Source: Holacanthus passer
Taxonomy: Eukaryota; Chordata; Actinopteri; Pomacanthidae
NCBI GenBank assembly: GCA_025331565.1
Contig: JAFREQ010000025.1
Span: 1,922,001-1,986,000, forward strand
Length of the DNA: 64,000 bases
Direction of reading: 5' to 3'
Shown: positions 11,780 to 22,717 of the stretch, in pieces
Layout of the letters: each line of letters opens with the position of its first letter
How positions within the stretch are numbered: position 1 is the stretch's first letter
The notes under the pieces: model-generated
What the model was told of the DNA's origin: nothing
Database searches by the model: none
What the model saw: the letters and a program-made list of their open reading frames with translations, nothing else
Position numbers and translations under genes: made by a program

Positions 11780-14700
11780 ACCCATATTTTAAGCTAATGC
11801 AAGACTTTGACAGGCTGATGAATGTAAGTGGTACAGTTTTTGGCCTGGGACTGAAGGGGTTAATGGGTAGTTATGATGCCAATTCACGAGTGTTATGAAT
11901 CCATCTCAGAAACTGGTGCATCAATGGCATTTATGTATTATTCCGGTAAATTTATGCTCAGATCCTTGTGTAACGGTCTCTCCAAAATGGGGCAAAAGAT
12001 ATAGTGTCTGGCACAAATTGCAGAATATAACCATTTTGATGCTATTTGGCTTCTGCTACTACTGTTAAGGCAGCCATGATGAAAGTATTTCTTTTTGTGA
12101 AAAGCTTAAAAGCAAAATATGATGGAACATATGATTTGGAACAGACTATTTCAGAGGTTTTCAAATATTACAAAGCACCAAAGCTGAAATTAAAGAAAGC
12201 AAATAGGATATTTGATAAGGAATCAAAATAAAATAGTTTTCCTCAAAAGTCATGTTCTCAGACTGCATGTTAAATGCTGTTTGCTCTCTTTAGTCACCAG
12301 AAAAGATGGTGACAATTTTTCCTCTCAACTTGAATCCAGAGCCTCGGATAAATGTTAGTTAGCTGGCGAGATTTTTTTCGTCATAAACCCAACTTTAGTG
12401 TTTGCTTCATGAAAGTTGTCTAAAATAAAATGAATATGTCACATATGAATGGACTGTGCTGTCCTGCCATGGGACTGACTGACTGACTGACTGAGCGAGC
12501 CCAGAGCTGGTTATTCAGATTCAGGGAGGGAGTGTTGTTGTTGTTGTCTTCTCTGTCATCGTCCAGTGGAAGTTGTCTCTCAGGTAAAAACACTCAATAT
12601 CTGTTTATTGACGTGTAGAGGATTGTTGTTTTCCTGGTATTATCATTTTTTATCAGCTTAACTTGCCTGAGTGGCTCAACTTAAGATGTTTAATCTTAAT
12701 ATGAGAGGCTTTTATGACTGTAGCCTGTTTTGCTCGTGAAGTCTAATGGATTGTGGCATCTTATTGGACCATCTAAAGGGTTAGGAATCTCCATCCATCA
12801 TAGTTTGACAAACTAGGGGCCCCCAAACAGCATCTTGCATAGGGCCCCCACAAAGCTAGAAACAGCCCTGCTTGAATCACCTCCAGGTTGACAACTGTAT
12901 GCAGATGCTCTTCTTTCCCTTTCATTATCAGAGGCTATGCTCTACAGTCTGTCTCTCTCAGCTCTGCCGGAGAAGCTTTATCTTTGCACATCTGGCAGTC
13001 TGCTTCATTAAGCTCAAAGAAACACCACACTGCAGACATTTTTCCCCCCAACTGGAGAAGTGTTTTGTTGCACTGAAGCTTGTGTCAGTAGGACAGCTCC
13101 ATATGCTGATCAGTGCCAGTGTTTGGGCTCAGATCCTGATGCCACAGATATTGTTGCACATCTTTGTTTAATGTTTTGTGCTGATGCAGCCACTTTGGTT
13201 GGTTATGAACATGTGTCTGAATCATGAGTGGTAGCAAAAACTACAACCTGCCTAACCTGTCAGGAAGTAAAACCACACAAAGCTTTTTTTTTTTTTTGGA
13301 GGAGGGGGGCTTTTTGTTCTGCCCATTTGTGATTTTTCATGCAGCTTATAATATATTTCTGATTTCTCTCTCCAGCTGTGTGTGCAGAACAGTCCCCAGG
13401 AGGCGAGGAACATGCTGCTGCAGAACCCTCAGCTGGCCTATGCTCTGCTGCAGGCCCAAGTGGTCATGCGGATTGTTGACCCTGAGATAGCCTTGGTGAG
13501 AGAATTGAGAATGAAGAGATGAGTCAAATCTTACGTGATATGTTTATGTGAAGTCAAAATAGTCACCAATAGTCAAAGTCTGCACTTTGGAATCAATACA
13601 TATTTTTGAGAGATGCTTTTCCATGTTCTCCATATGCAGAAAATGCTCCACCGTCAAACATCAGTCCCGCCCCTGATTCCCAGCGGTCAGGGTGGAGGAG
13701 CACCACCGGTCAATCCACCTCCTGCACAGCCCAGTGTGCCAGTGTCTCAGCCACAGCCTGTGGTAAGTAGAACACTGATGGTCACATTACACACACAAAA
13801 TGGTCCCCCACTCCACCCTGAAAAAGCATGTGATATCACGGCTGTAATATTGGTATAAATAATTGTTGATGAGAACAGAGTTTTGGAGCAATGCTACTGT
13901 TTTGTAATCTGGTTGGAGATCTCACTGAATCAGGAAGCATAATTTTGAATTAGTCAGTTCTGCGGGCTCCAATTGAAGTGAAAGATGGAGCGACTATTCA
14001 GTGGAAAGAAGTGTAATGTAACTGTACCTTAACACATGTTTATATTGTACACTCAGTGTGGGAACAGTATATTGAGTATAGTGAAATTCCTTGGTTTATA
14101 TCCCATCGTGCAGACTGTCTCCTCCCTTTAATCTTCTTTTCCCTAATCATGACTTCAGTAAATTTAATCTTCGAAATCAGCAAGTGATGAAAGGTTACAA
14201 CTTAAGTAAAGGAACATGTTGGCATAAAGTTTTATCTACTCCGTCCGTCTTATGTCGTCTAATGAGTCAAGAAAGGTGGGATGGAAAAATGTGCTTTTTA
14301 TATGGTTATGTCTCTGAACTAAAATATTCTGTAATATGTTTACTATAATAATAATAATATATTTATGTGTTTTATATTTTTTATGATCAGCCTGGAATGC
14401 ATGTCAATGGAGCCCCTCAAATGATGCAGCCCCCCAATATGGGTGTTGTCCCTGGACCAATGCCTGTGCCAGGACCGGGACCAGGACCAGGTCCAGTACC
14501 AGTGGGACCTCCAGGTAATCATAATAACTGAATGCATACTTGCATCACCCATCCAACTGGTTGTGGTAGCATCACCCTTCTGTTCCAAATATTGATTTCT
14601 AAGGTGATTGATGTTTAATGTGTGAGCCCCAAATTGAGTACTTACCAATCGTTATGCCACTCTTAAGTCAGCCAAAAAATAGAAAACCCTCCTTTTGACC

Positions 14701-17700
14701 AAAATCCTATGTTTCTGTAATTCTGTAGGTGTACTGTGGTTGTTTTTGGCGTATTTTTGAATGTGTCATATCTGCTCAGTTGATTCATGCTGTAGCTGCC
14801 TCTGATTTATTAGTCTCTGTTGTAATTTTTCCTCCTCGATGTGGAGAGTTTTGCTGATAAGATGTGCAAAATGTTTAAGGATTCTAGGTTCAGGGTTATG
14901 TTTGATAAAGTTCTACATGTTTTAATGATCTTAGAAAAGCAAAACTGTGTATTTGATAATATAGTCAGTATAATGTACAGTATATACTTATTACTCAGAT
15001 GCCACACTCCAAATACCAAAATACCATTTGTCTGCAGGTTGCAGTCAATCTAATTTTTGCTTTGCAGTTTCAATGAACCTCTACTGTGCAGTGTTTCCTA
15101 TATATATATTTTATTTAAGCAGATCACCAAAATAGATTTGGCCAAACCAAAAACATTTCTTTCAGTTTTAAAGCCTTTCAGCCCAAAATGGCTAAATGAC
15201 ATTATACTGTCTTGCAGCAGGTGCAAACAAAGCTACAGCCAAGCATTTTCATCACTACAATGTAATGACAGTGAATTGACAATAAAGTTGACTGTGACTC
15301 ATGCAATGGTTTAATTCATTCTCTGAGTTCATTTACAGCAGTTTAGCAGTTACATGTGTAAAACTGCACTCAGTTTGATCACTACCACAACTGCAGTGCC
15401 CCCATTACCAGTAATTTGGGTAAAAAACAAAAAATATATTTTTCTAAAGAGATTGAATGTCGTTACTTCATTTTATGTTGAAGCTTTGCCTGTGTCATGG
15501 CTCAGTGGGATCACTAGGTGTCACTAGAGCCTTGTAATTAGTCGAGGTGCTTTACGAGCAGTGCAGTATAATCAACCTGACTCTTGAGGATCTTTATTCT
15601 CCCTAAATGTTTGGCATTCTATTGTCTCAGTGTGACTGTTGAGCCTCCACGTAACATATTTACTAATGTTAAGTTTCTAAGTTTGTGTATGTGTGTGTGC
15701 CTGCATGCACACAATAATGTCACAAACACGGTTGAAAATGCTCTTAAAATGCTGCTTTGCTCTCTTGAGTCTTGTGTCTCCTGTTCTTTTTACTTTAATG
15801 CTGGCTCAGGAAACCTTCAGCATTCTCCCACAGGATCGTCTGGGCAAGCCGCTATCGAGCGGCCTCAAGGTATCACTGTACTCCTTCAGCTCTCCAGTCA
15901 CATCATAGGACTGTTATAGAGAAACCACTGTCCAAATATACAGCTCCTCTGGTATTTAGAATTGGCGCTCTACAGTTAGTTAATCTGCATGTCCACCATA
16001 ATCAAATATGAACCGTTTCACATATTCAGCCCTGAAAAAGATGATGATCTCTGAGCATCATCATAACTAAAGTAGAATGTGCTGTGTTATGAGGGCAGGA
16101 GGAAGTTGGTGACACTTCATGTGAACAGATCCGGGTTTGGGGCAGGTGCCAGGAATTAAAGTGTCAGTTTCACTCAACACCAAATGTTTTTGCATGATTA
16201 CTTAATCAGTGTCAGATCCATGCCAAAATATTATTTAATGGATATTACGGTAAGCAAGCATTGTTTTAAAATCACTTTCAGTTCAACATAATGTGAAAGT
16301 GGTTTGTCTTAGTAGAAAAGCAGCATGTGATGTGGTGAAGCTTTGTGTCTGTAGCAGAACACATTGATAGGAAATGTTGAAGAGGAATATATAGATAAAA
16401 ATACACAACTGACTTTTCATAGTAGAAATTTTAAGCATGTGTATGAAAATGTTTGTGTTGAGAAAAGCAGTAGTAAAATTATCTACAACAGAATTAATGT
16501 GGAATAAATCGTACATAACCTGAACAAATGCCAATAAATAAAACACTACCACCGCTATTAAATCAGAGTAAGAGAGCTGTCAAATGTAGATAAATGCTGT
16601 TGTCAGAGCATTTTGAGTATTTTGAGCATCGTGAGAAGACAAAACATACCTACACCAGTCACATGTGGATAAGTGCAACGGTCAACTCCAGATAACAAGA
16701 ATCCAAATGCATTTGAGATAATGCAGACGTTTTGCCTTCAGCACTCTTCTGGTTGGACTGCATTGCACAGCTTAATGGCTGTCAATACAAAAGAGCACTT
16801 GAGATACTTTGCAGTGTACGTTTTGATGTTGTGTAGGAGGTTAAAAATACTTTACAGACCTCATCAGCTCAACCCAACAAGTTATCTATCTGACAACAGG
16901 ACTGTCAACGAACCAACAAATCTGCACCGTGTGACCATTAGTAAATGTGCAGATGTGACTCTGATCTTGAGGCAGGTCATCTGAGTCTGCTCCTGTAGTA
17001 AACCACAAACTTTGAGTCTCCAGAGTATCTGAATTGTAGGCAACAGCAGACATTTTTGATGCTGACAGGTGTTCATGTTTACGCCCAGGCTCTGTGGTTA
17101 ATATCTCTTTTTGAATGTTTGCCTGTGCTTCTTTTCTCCCGATGCTCTGCATGAGCTCATCGCATTAGACAGAAGACAAATTGCATTAAAACCACCTCGT
17201 CACTTTTAAATTACTTTGACTCATTTCTTTGCAGTCTGCTGTTTTGAAGTTTGGGAAAGTTGGGAACAGACTTGAGCTCTCATTTATACAGAGTGATGGA
17301 TGTGGACCACAGGAGATCTCCTGTTCAAAACTTGATGCAACTTTTAGTGGTGTGGTGCAGATGTTGCGGTGCAGGCTTGGGTTTTTTTTTCCCACCCAAA
17401 GGCTTATTTGTTGTTGTTTTCTGTGGGCAAATTCAAGTCGGTGAACCACTTCAGTTAGCTTTCAGACGTCACCATTTATTGCACCTGACAAACGAAACCA
17501 GGCCTTTTGTTTAGCAAGATTAAATGAGATATACTATTTAGGGCTTTGAAAAAGTCACTGGCAGATTTTCACAATCCTCCCACTCCTTTTCTGAGTCAGT
17601 AATTTTCACATGAAGGCATTCAGTTCAAACCTGGAATGTTTTTTTTTTTGTTTTTTTTTTTCAACAAGCAGACTTTCATTGTAAAGAGTTTCTCAAAAAC

Positions 17701-20700
17701 AACGTCTCAGATGGTGAATATCAATCTGGGACTGTATTGCCAGGATAAGGATGACAATATTAAAATATGACAAATAATGAGATGAGGTCTGTCCTTCTGT
17801 CTTGACTTTGTCAGTGAAGGGGCGCCTTGACTTTTATTCCTAGGAAGAGTCAGGCCATAAATAATCAGGTCATAATGTGAATTTCCCCACTGTGGGACGA
17901 ATAAAGGTTTATCTTATCTTAAAGACATTAAATTGCTTAGTATGCTTTCAAGCAGCATGTCACTTTCAAGGCGTCTTGTAAAATCAAGCGCCTTGGCTTT
18001 TTCTGTGCCCTTGTTTGTGTTTGTGTCAGTATCAGTTGTCAAAAATTTGTCCAATCTCTTGCCATTTTTCCACACTGTAGTTCCACTGACAACAGGACTA
18101 ACAGCAGCCCACATGTCCTTTACACCCTCAGTTTCTCGTGGCTGCGACTTGGCTCCCCTCCCAGTCAGCTCTTGTCAGTATAACAGAAAAATCCATATTT
18201 AAGTGGCATTTAATGCTGATATTTATCACACCCCCCACCTTTACCTTGAATCTGTTGAGTCTAAAATCAACCAAATCAAGAGGACCAACAAGATTTCTTT
18301 TTTTCCCCATTTTCATTGACTATTTCCTGCATAAATAAACATTACAAATGACATGTTAAATGAGCCACATTTGCACTATGTTCGTTTTGATTAAGGTGAA
18401 ACTACATCAGGGAGTGTCCGTTCCAGCTGTTGTTTAACTGTAATATAGCATGAAGCAATCAATCTACCAGTGACCCTTCTTGTGCATTAAAGCAGTATGG
18501 GAGCATTGCACTATAACATAATGTGCTGAGCCGTATAGACTCATTATTTCATAGCTCACTTGACAGGAGATCTGAGTAAACGAGTGTCACTGTCATGTAC
18601 CGATCCAAGCATGCCTTATAGAACTTATAGAACTCGCTGTAGTTAGTCATCTGCAGCATTTATACTATTAAACATGCAGTTAACATAACTGACCAGTGAC
18701 ACCCTCATTGTGCTTGACCCTCTGTCTGCATGCCTCCCATCATGATGTTCTCATGGCCAAATAACACCAGAGTTACAAGACACAAGTAGGAAAATATTCT
18801 TAGGTCAGGCCTTGTGCGCCTGTTTGAATCTATGGTTTTAATGTTTTGAACCTACTATCTTCCTCTTAACGTTAATTGAAGATTTTTATTTTTGTTTTTT
18901 TTGTGTGTTCTTATTACACTGTTGAGATTTCCCTCTGTGTTGTTTGATGTGTTTTCTAGTCTGTGCTTTATCAACCCTAAACAGCTCTGGTAGTTTCCTG
19001 GGATATCTATCCAGAGCAAACAATCACCTTTTTATGATTGTTTGTGTGTGTTGTTTCTCTTACCTGGAATATCCGCCCTATTCAGAGTTAGCGCCTATTT
19101 TTAATGGATTGGTCATGAAACATTTCCTGGTCAGTGACTAGAAAAAACATTTTATGGTGTAGTGTTTTTATGTAGTTGAGTGTGTGATTTATCCCCTCAG
19201 GACCAGGCGGTATCCCCCCCAGAGGCCTGCTGGGAGATGGTCCTAACGATCCCAGAGGAGGAACTCTGCTGTCTGTCACTGGAGAGGTTATAGACCCCAA
19301 GTAAGATGTTCACCCACATCAATTTACCTTAATAACAGAAAAGGTTGTTGTAGAAAAGGTGTTGTTAAACGCTGCAGACCCCTCTGGAGGCAGCAAACAC
19401 TCATTGAGCAGCTACTTTGCGAGGAATACAATCAAGGAGGAACTAGTGTATCTGTTTACAGTGCAGCCTGACTCAGCCTGACGTTGTTTAAATGAGTCAC
19501 TTGATAATCTGCGACTCCAATCTGATTTCATGCTGCACAGTTTTCCAGTAAATGTGTTGGTTAACTGCAGCCTGTCACCTGGAACTTTTCATTTAACAAC
19601 TCCTTTTTGTTTGATCACTTCCACGCAAACATTAAAAATGATCCACTGACGAAAACATGTTAAAAATGTTTGCATCGTGATCATTTTCTAAAGATTTAAT
19701 TGCTTTTGTCTTGTGTGTATTTAGCCGGGGTTACATGGGAGCTCCTCCACCCCACCAAGCCCCACCTGTACACATGGCCCAAATGGCGAGTGGACCCCCT
19801 CCGGACATGAGAGGACCTCCGATGGATATGAGAGGCCCTCCCATGGGTGAACCACGAAACATGATGGGCGACCCCAGAGGGCCCCCGATGATGGAGCCAA
19901 GGGCGCCCCCTATGGAAACCAGAGGTAGCTGCTCTAAAAATGATTCATAGGCTGAGAACCTGAAGTTAGACGAGTTTAAATTCATTTGTGAGTGTGTGCA
20001 CGTAGTCAGTGTTTTGTTTGTAACAGATCTCAGTTCACTTTCAGTCCCAGACCAAATGCCAATAAACCAAACAAAGGCCTTTTCTCCAAGCATGACGTTT
20101 GTAGAAGATAAGAACCGTTTTTATCTTCCGGCTACGATTACACTCAGTTTCTATTCCTTATATCTAATACTTATACATGTCACAATGTTTCCAAGCCAAT
20201 AAGACTACAAACACACCTTTTTACATTTGTGAGTTTAATTGCTAATGTTCTGTGTAATGAAAAGCTTTCTTTCACTTCAAACTGAGTGAGTCATATTTAA
20301 ACAGAATTGACCTCGATTCAGTCAGTCCTCAGCAAAGTGTGAATGCTCAGTGTGGCTTTGTTTCTTTCTGCAGGTCGTGACCCGAGGGCGATGGACGCTC
20401 GTGGTCCAGTCACGGGGCAGAGGGTTCCCATGGCGGCAGGGATGCCAGGTCCTGTTCCTCATAGCATGGGTCCTAACGCTCCTCCACCTGCGAGACCGGT
20501 AACTGCTTTATATAATGTGTTTTTCTGTGTTGGCTGTTTTGTTATTTTTGACAGAAACCACCAAGATTCCTTCCTTTTATGTTATGAAGCTAAATACATG
20601 CAATTTTAAAAAGGAGTACTCTGCAAAGAAGACTGTAAAAAAATATATTTCAATATTTGTTTGATTTAGTAGAATACAGAGAAATTTGATAAATCACAAG

Positions 20701-21504
20701 GAATTTGAATCTCTCCTCCTTCGACTCATCAATTATTAGTCTATAATACGGATTAAATAAATATTTATTTCTCATTACATTAAAAAACATTGTAAAAGTC
20801 GCATAAGTGCAACTCATCAAGAACTCAGCTCTATGTGCTCAGATTGGATAATCATTACCCCCCTGATTGGCAGTGAGGATTAACAGTGTTTGTCCTGCAG
20901 GGTCCTGGTATTTCTGGTGTTCCTCCATCGGGAGGAGGCTTCAGTCCGGGACAGAGCCAGGTCTCCACACAAGACCAGGAAAAGGTGGGTGTCACTTTAT
21001 CTATCACAAAAAAACAGGCTTTGACCAATCACCAGCAGTTTTTAGGGTTAAACACAGAACAGTTTTGTCTATTAGCGGCTTGTGCCTCTCAGCAGAATAC
21101 TAATTCTTTTTTATGTTCTCATTCACTGATTGCAAGTCACACTGAGTATGTATCACCTGGGGCGGAAAAGAAGGGTGTATTCAAAATTGTCAGACTTAAA
21201 CAATAGCTGCTGTTGTTTTAGGGAGGTATTTTGAGTCTGTTAAAGAATACCAGTGAGGATTACAGAGACACCTAAGAAGCACTCATCCTCATTTTTGTTT
21301 ACTTTGAAGGCAGAAATGCACTTTTAACCTCCTGTATGACCATTAAATGTAATATATGCCATTTTTGTCCCCCTCTAGGCCGCCCTGATCATGCAGGTCC
21401 TGCAGCTGACCCCAGAACAGATCGCCATGTTGCCCCCAGAGCAGCGGCAGAGCATCCTCATCCTCAAAGAGCAGATTCAGAAGACTGCAGGGGGGGCACC
21501 TTGA
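10079..21504 (+). CDS. cstf2: Cleavage stimulation factor subunit 2 (CstF-64)
   Basis: Twelve coding exons joined in consistent phase: 10079-10172, 10419-10497, 10745-10914, 11029-11165, 13376-13495, 13640-13762, 14391-14514, 19201-19300, 19725-19924, 20374-20498, 20901-20984, 21379-21504; 493 aa. CstF-64 binds the GU/U-rich element downstream of poly(A) sites in the nuclear cleavage complex. An RRM spans about residues 29-107 (RNP2 VFVGNI; RNP1 KGYGFCEY at 69-76). A CSTF2-type hinge follows (about 110-250, exons 4-6), then a Pro/Gly/Met-rich region with RGPPM-like repeats (exon 9), and a conserved C-terminal helical domain with [18 protein letters not shown]. It is shorter than human (577 aa); the mammalian MEARA/G repeat block is not seen. 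Residues 5-17 are 13 alanines right after MANV, absent from human. The start is the only upstream in-frame ATG (AAAATGGCG). Confidence 0.97.
11747..11778 (+). repeat. (TG)16 microsatellite
   Basis: Pure TG tract in the 2.2-kb cstf2 intron between 11166 and 13375. A short (GACT)n tract lies in the same intron at about 12473-12494. Nothing else in that intron is recognisable. Confidence 0.9.
14515..19200 (+). other. Long cstf2 intron 7 (4.7 kb)
   Basis: The largest cstf2 intron, bounded by GTAATC and CCCCTCAG. It contains one hairpin-AATAAA-TATC cassette (17877-17921). I see no exon, RNA gene or recognisable coding fragment in the rest. The several 70-110 codon open frames here have no family signal and no matching splice sites. 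Confidence 0.6.
17877..17921 (+). repeat. Hairpin-AATAAA-TATC cassette, copy 3
   Basis: The best-preserved copy: GTGAATTTCCCCACTGTGGG, then ACGAATAAAGGTTTATC and TTATCTTA. CCCCA/TGTGGG can form a hairpin. It lies inside cstf2 intron 7 in sense orientation and so puts an AATAAA hexamer in the pre-mRNA. Confidence 0.75.
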
Positions 21505-21651
21505 CTGTCAGACTGAGAAGAACTTCTAAATGTTTCAGGCAGGCCGATATGACGTTTCTTTATTTCCTTCACATCGATACAGGAAATTCACTGATTGTGA
21601 AGTTGTCTTGCATCGCAATGGACTAACTCTATAATATCTAGTGAATAACTA

Positions 21652-21698
21652 GTGAATTTCCCCACTGAGGGATGAACAGAGGATCATATCTTATCTGA
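21652..21698 (+). repeat. Hairpin-TATC cassette, copy 4, in cstf2 3' UTR
   Basis: Reads GTGAATTTCCCCACTGAGGG, then ATGAACAGAGGATCATATCTTATCTGA. The polyadenylation-like hexamer seen in the other copies is lost here, which fits an insertion tolerated inside an mRNA 3' UTR. Confidence 0.65.
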
Positions 21699-22017
21699 CA
21701 CATGACTCTGTTTTCCTTCATTCTTCAAGACTTAAATTGCTCCATCCTGACAACCTTCAGCTTGAACTCTGAAGATGCCTCATTAGTTTATAGTTTGTAT
21801 AGTTTTTTTTTAAATCATATTGTCTGTTTACTGTATGGAAGAGTAATGTCAGTGCTTGTGGATTCAAAAATAAGTGAAACTTTTGAGAGGATGATGGTGG
21901 TGAATGCGGAACGGATTTTAAAAAAAGACCAGGGCTCGATTGTCATGAGCTTTCATCCTTTTCCTCCAAAGCCGACTGTTTTCACCTTATCTGGAAACTG
22001 TCTGATGTTGTTTTGTC

Positions 22018-22023
22018 AATAAA
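22018..22023 (+). promoter_or_regulatory. cstf2 poly(A) signal AATAAA
   Basis: AATAAA follows TTGTC about 510 bases after the cstf2 stop. It is the first canonical hexamer in the 3' region and is followed by T-rich sequence (TTTTATTTGTTTATT at about 22048-22062), as expected for a downstream element. Confidence 0.65.
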
Positions 22024-22056
22024 ACAGAAAAAGAGAAACTGAATGCCTTTTATTTG

Positions 22057-22062
22057 TTTATT
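22057..22062 (-). promoter_or_regulatory. Candidate nox1 poly(A) signal AATAAA (minus strand)
   Basis: TTTATT on the + strand, which is AATAAA on the nox1 strand; a second candidate lies at 22049-22054. It is about 660 bases beyond the nox1 stop codon and about 35 bp from the cstf2 signal on the other strand. Confidence 0.45.
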
Positions 22063-22466
22063 AAAAAGGAGTTTGAACTTGTGTATAAGAAAGGGGATGA
22101 AAAACAGCAAATTTTGAAATCATAAAAATAAGTCTTAAGAGGATAACTAAACACAGGCTACGTGACTGTCTCCCTCTTGTCTGACTGTTATCACACTGAT
22201 AAGGAAATGCCAGTGATTGATGGGTTGTAATAAACCATTTCCATGACACTTGTTTCCAGAAAAACCTAACAACAGTTTACACTTTTATACCTTTTAGACT
22301 TCACTGTCGTCTTTGTACCCAGTAGCTCCGTAACATGTATTTAAGTCAAGAATACAACATATTTTTATTTACAACATATTCTATTTACAGTGCTTTTAAA
22401 TGTTGGCTAATTCTGTCTTGAACGGAAAAATATACGCTAAAGAAAGGAAATATTCTGACTCAAGGG

Positions 22467-22590
22467 CTAAAATAATCGATTAGCTGAAAATAAATCAATT
22501 TTGATAACTGATTTAATCATTTGAAAAATCACTGATTCCAGCTTCTAATAGCTAATGATTTGCTCTTGCTTTTCTTTTCTCTCTGCGACA
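22467..22590 (-). repeat. Truncated GATTAATCG-family repeat in nox1 3' UTR
   Basis: Contains AATCGATTAGCTGAAAATAA and TGATTCCAGCTTCTAATAG, matching the family copy at 36434-36735. It lies between the nox1 stop codon and the candidate nox1 poly(A) signal, so it is probably transcribed as part of that mRNA. Confidence 0.5.
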
Positions 22591-22717
22591 GTAAACCCAA
22601 TCTTTTTTTTACAGTACAGTGTTTCAAAACACACCTAGCATGTGTCACAGGTCAACGTTCAACATTCGACACAAACAGTCTTTCAGAGCCCAAATGCTGC
22701 TTTCCTGTTGTTTTCAC

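Larger units (their letters stand above)
21505..22045 (+). other. cstf2 3' untranslated region
   Basis: Inferred from the stop codon to just past an AATAAA signal at 22018-22023. It carries a decayed hairpin-TATC cassette at 21652-21698, in which the hexamer has become GATGAACAGA. No other open frame of note. Confidence 0.6.

Noticed and set aside
12046..12231. 61-codon Lys-rich open frame in a cstf2 intron, resembling a possible transposase remnant
   Set aside because: It has no strong ATG at its start, no splice signals, no recognisable motif and is A-rich, so the composition alone can produce it.
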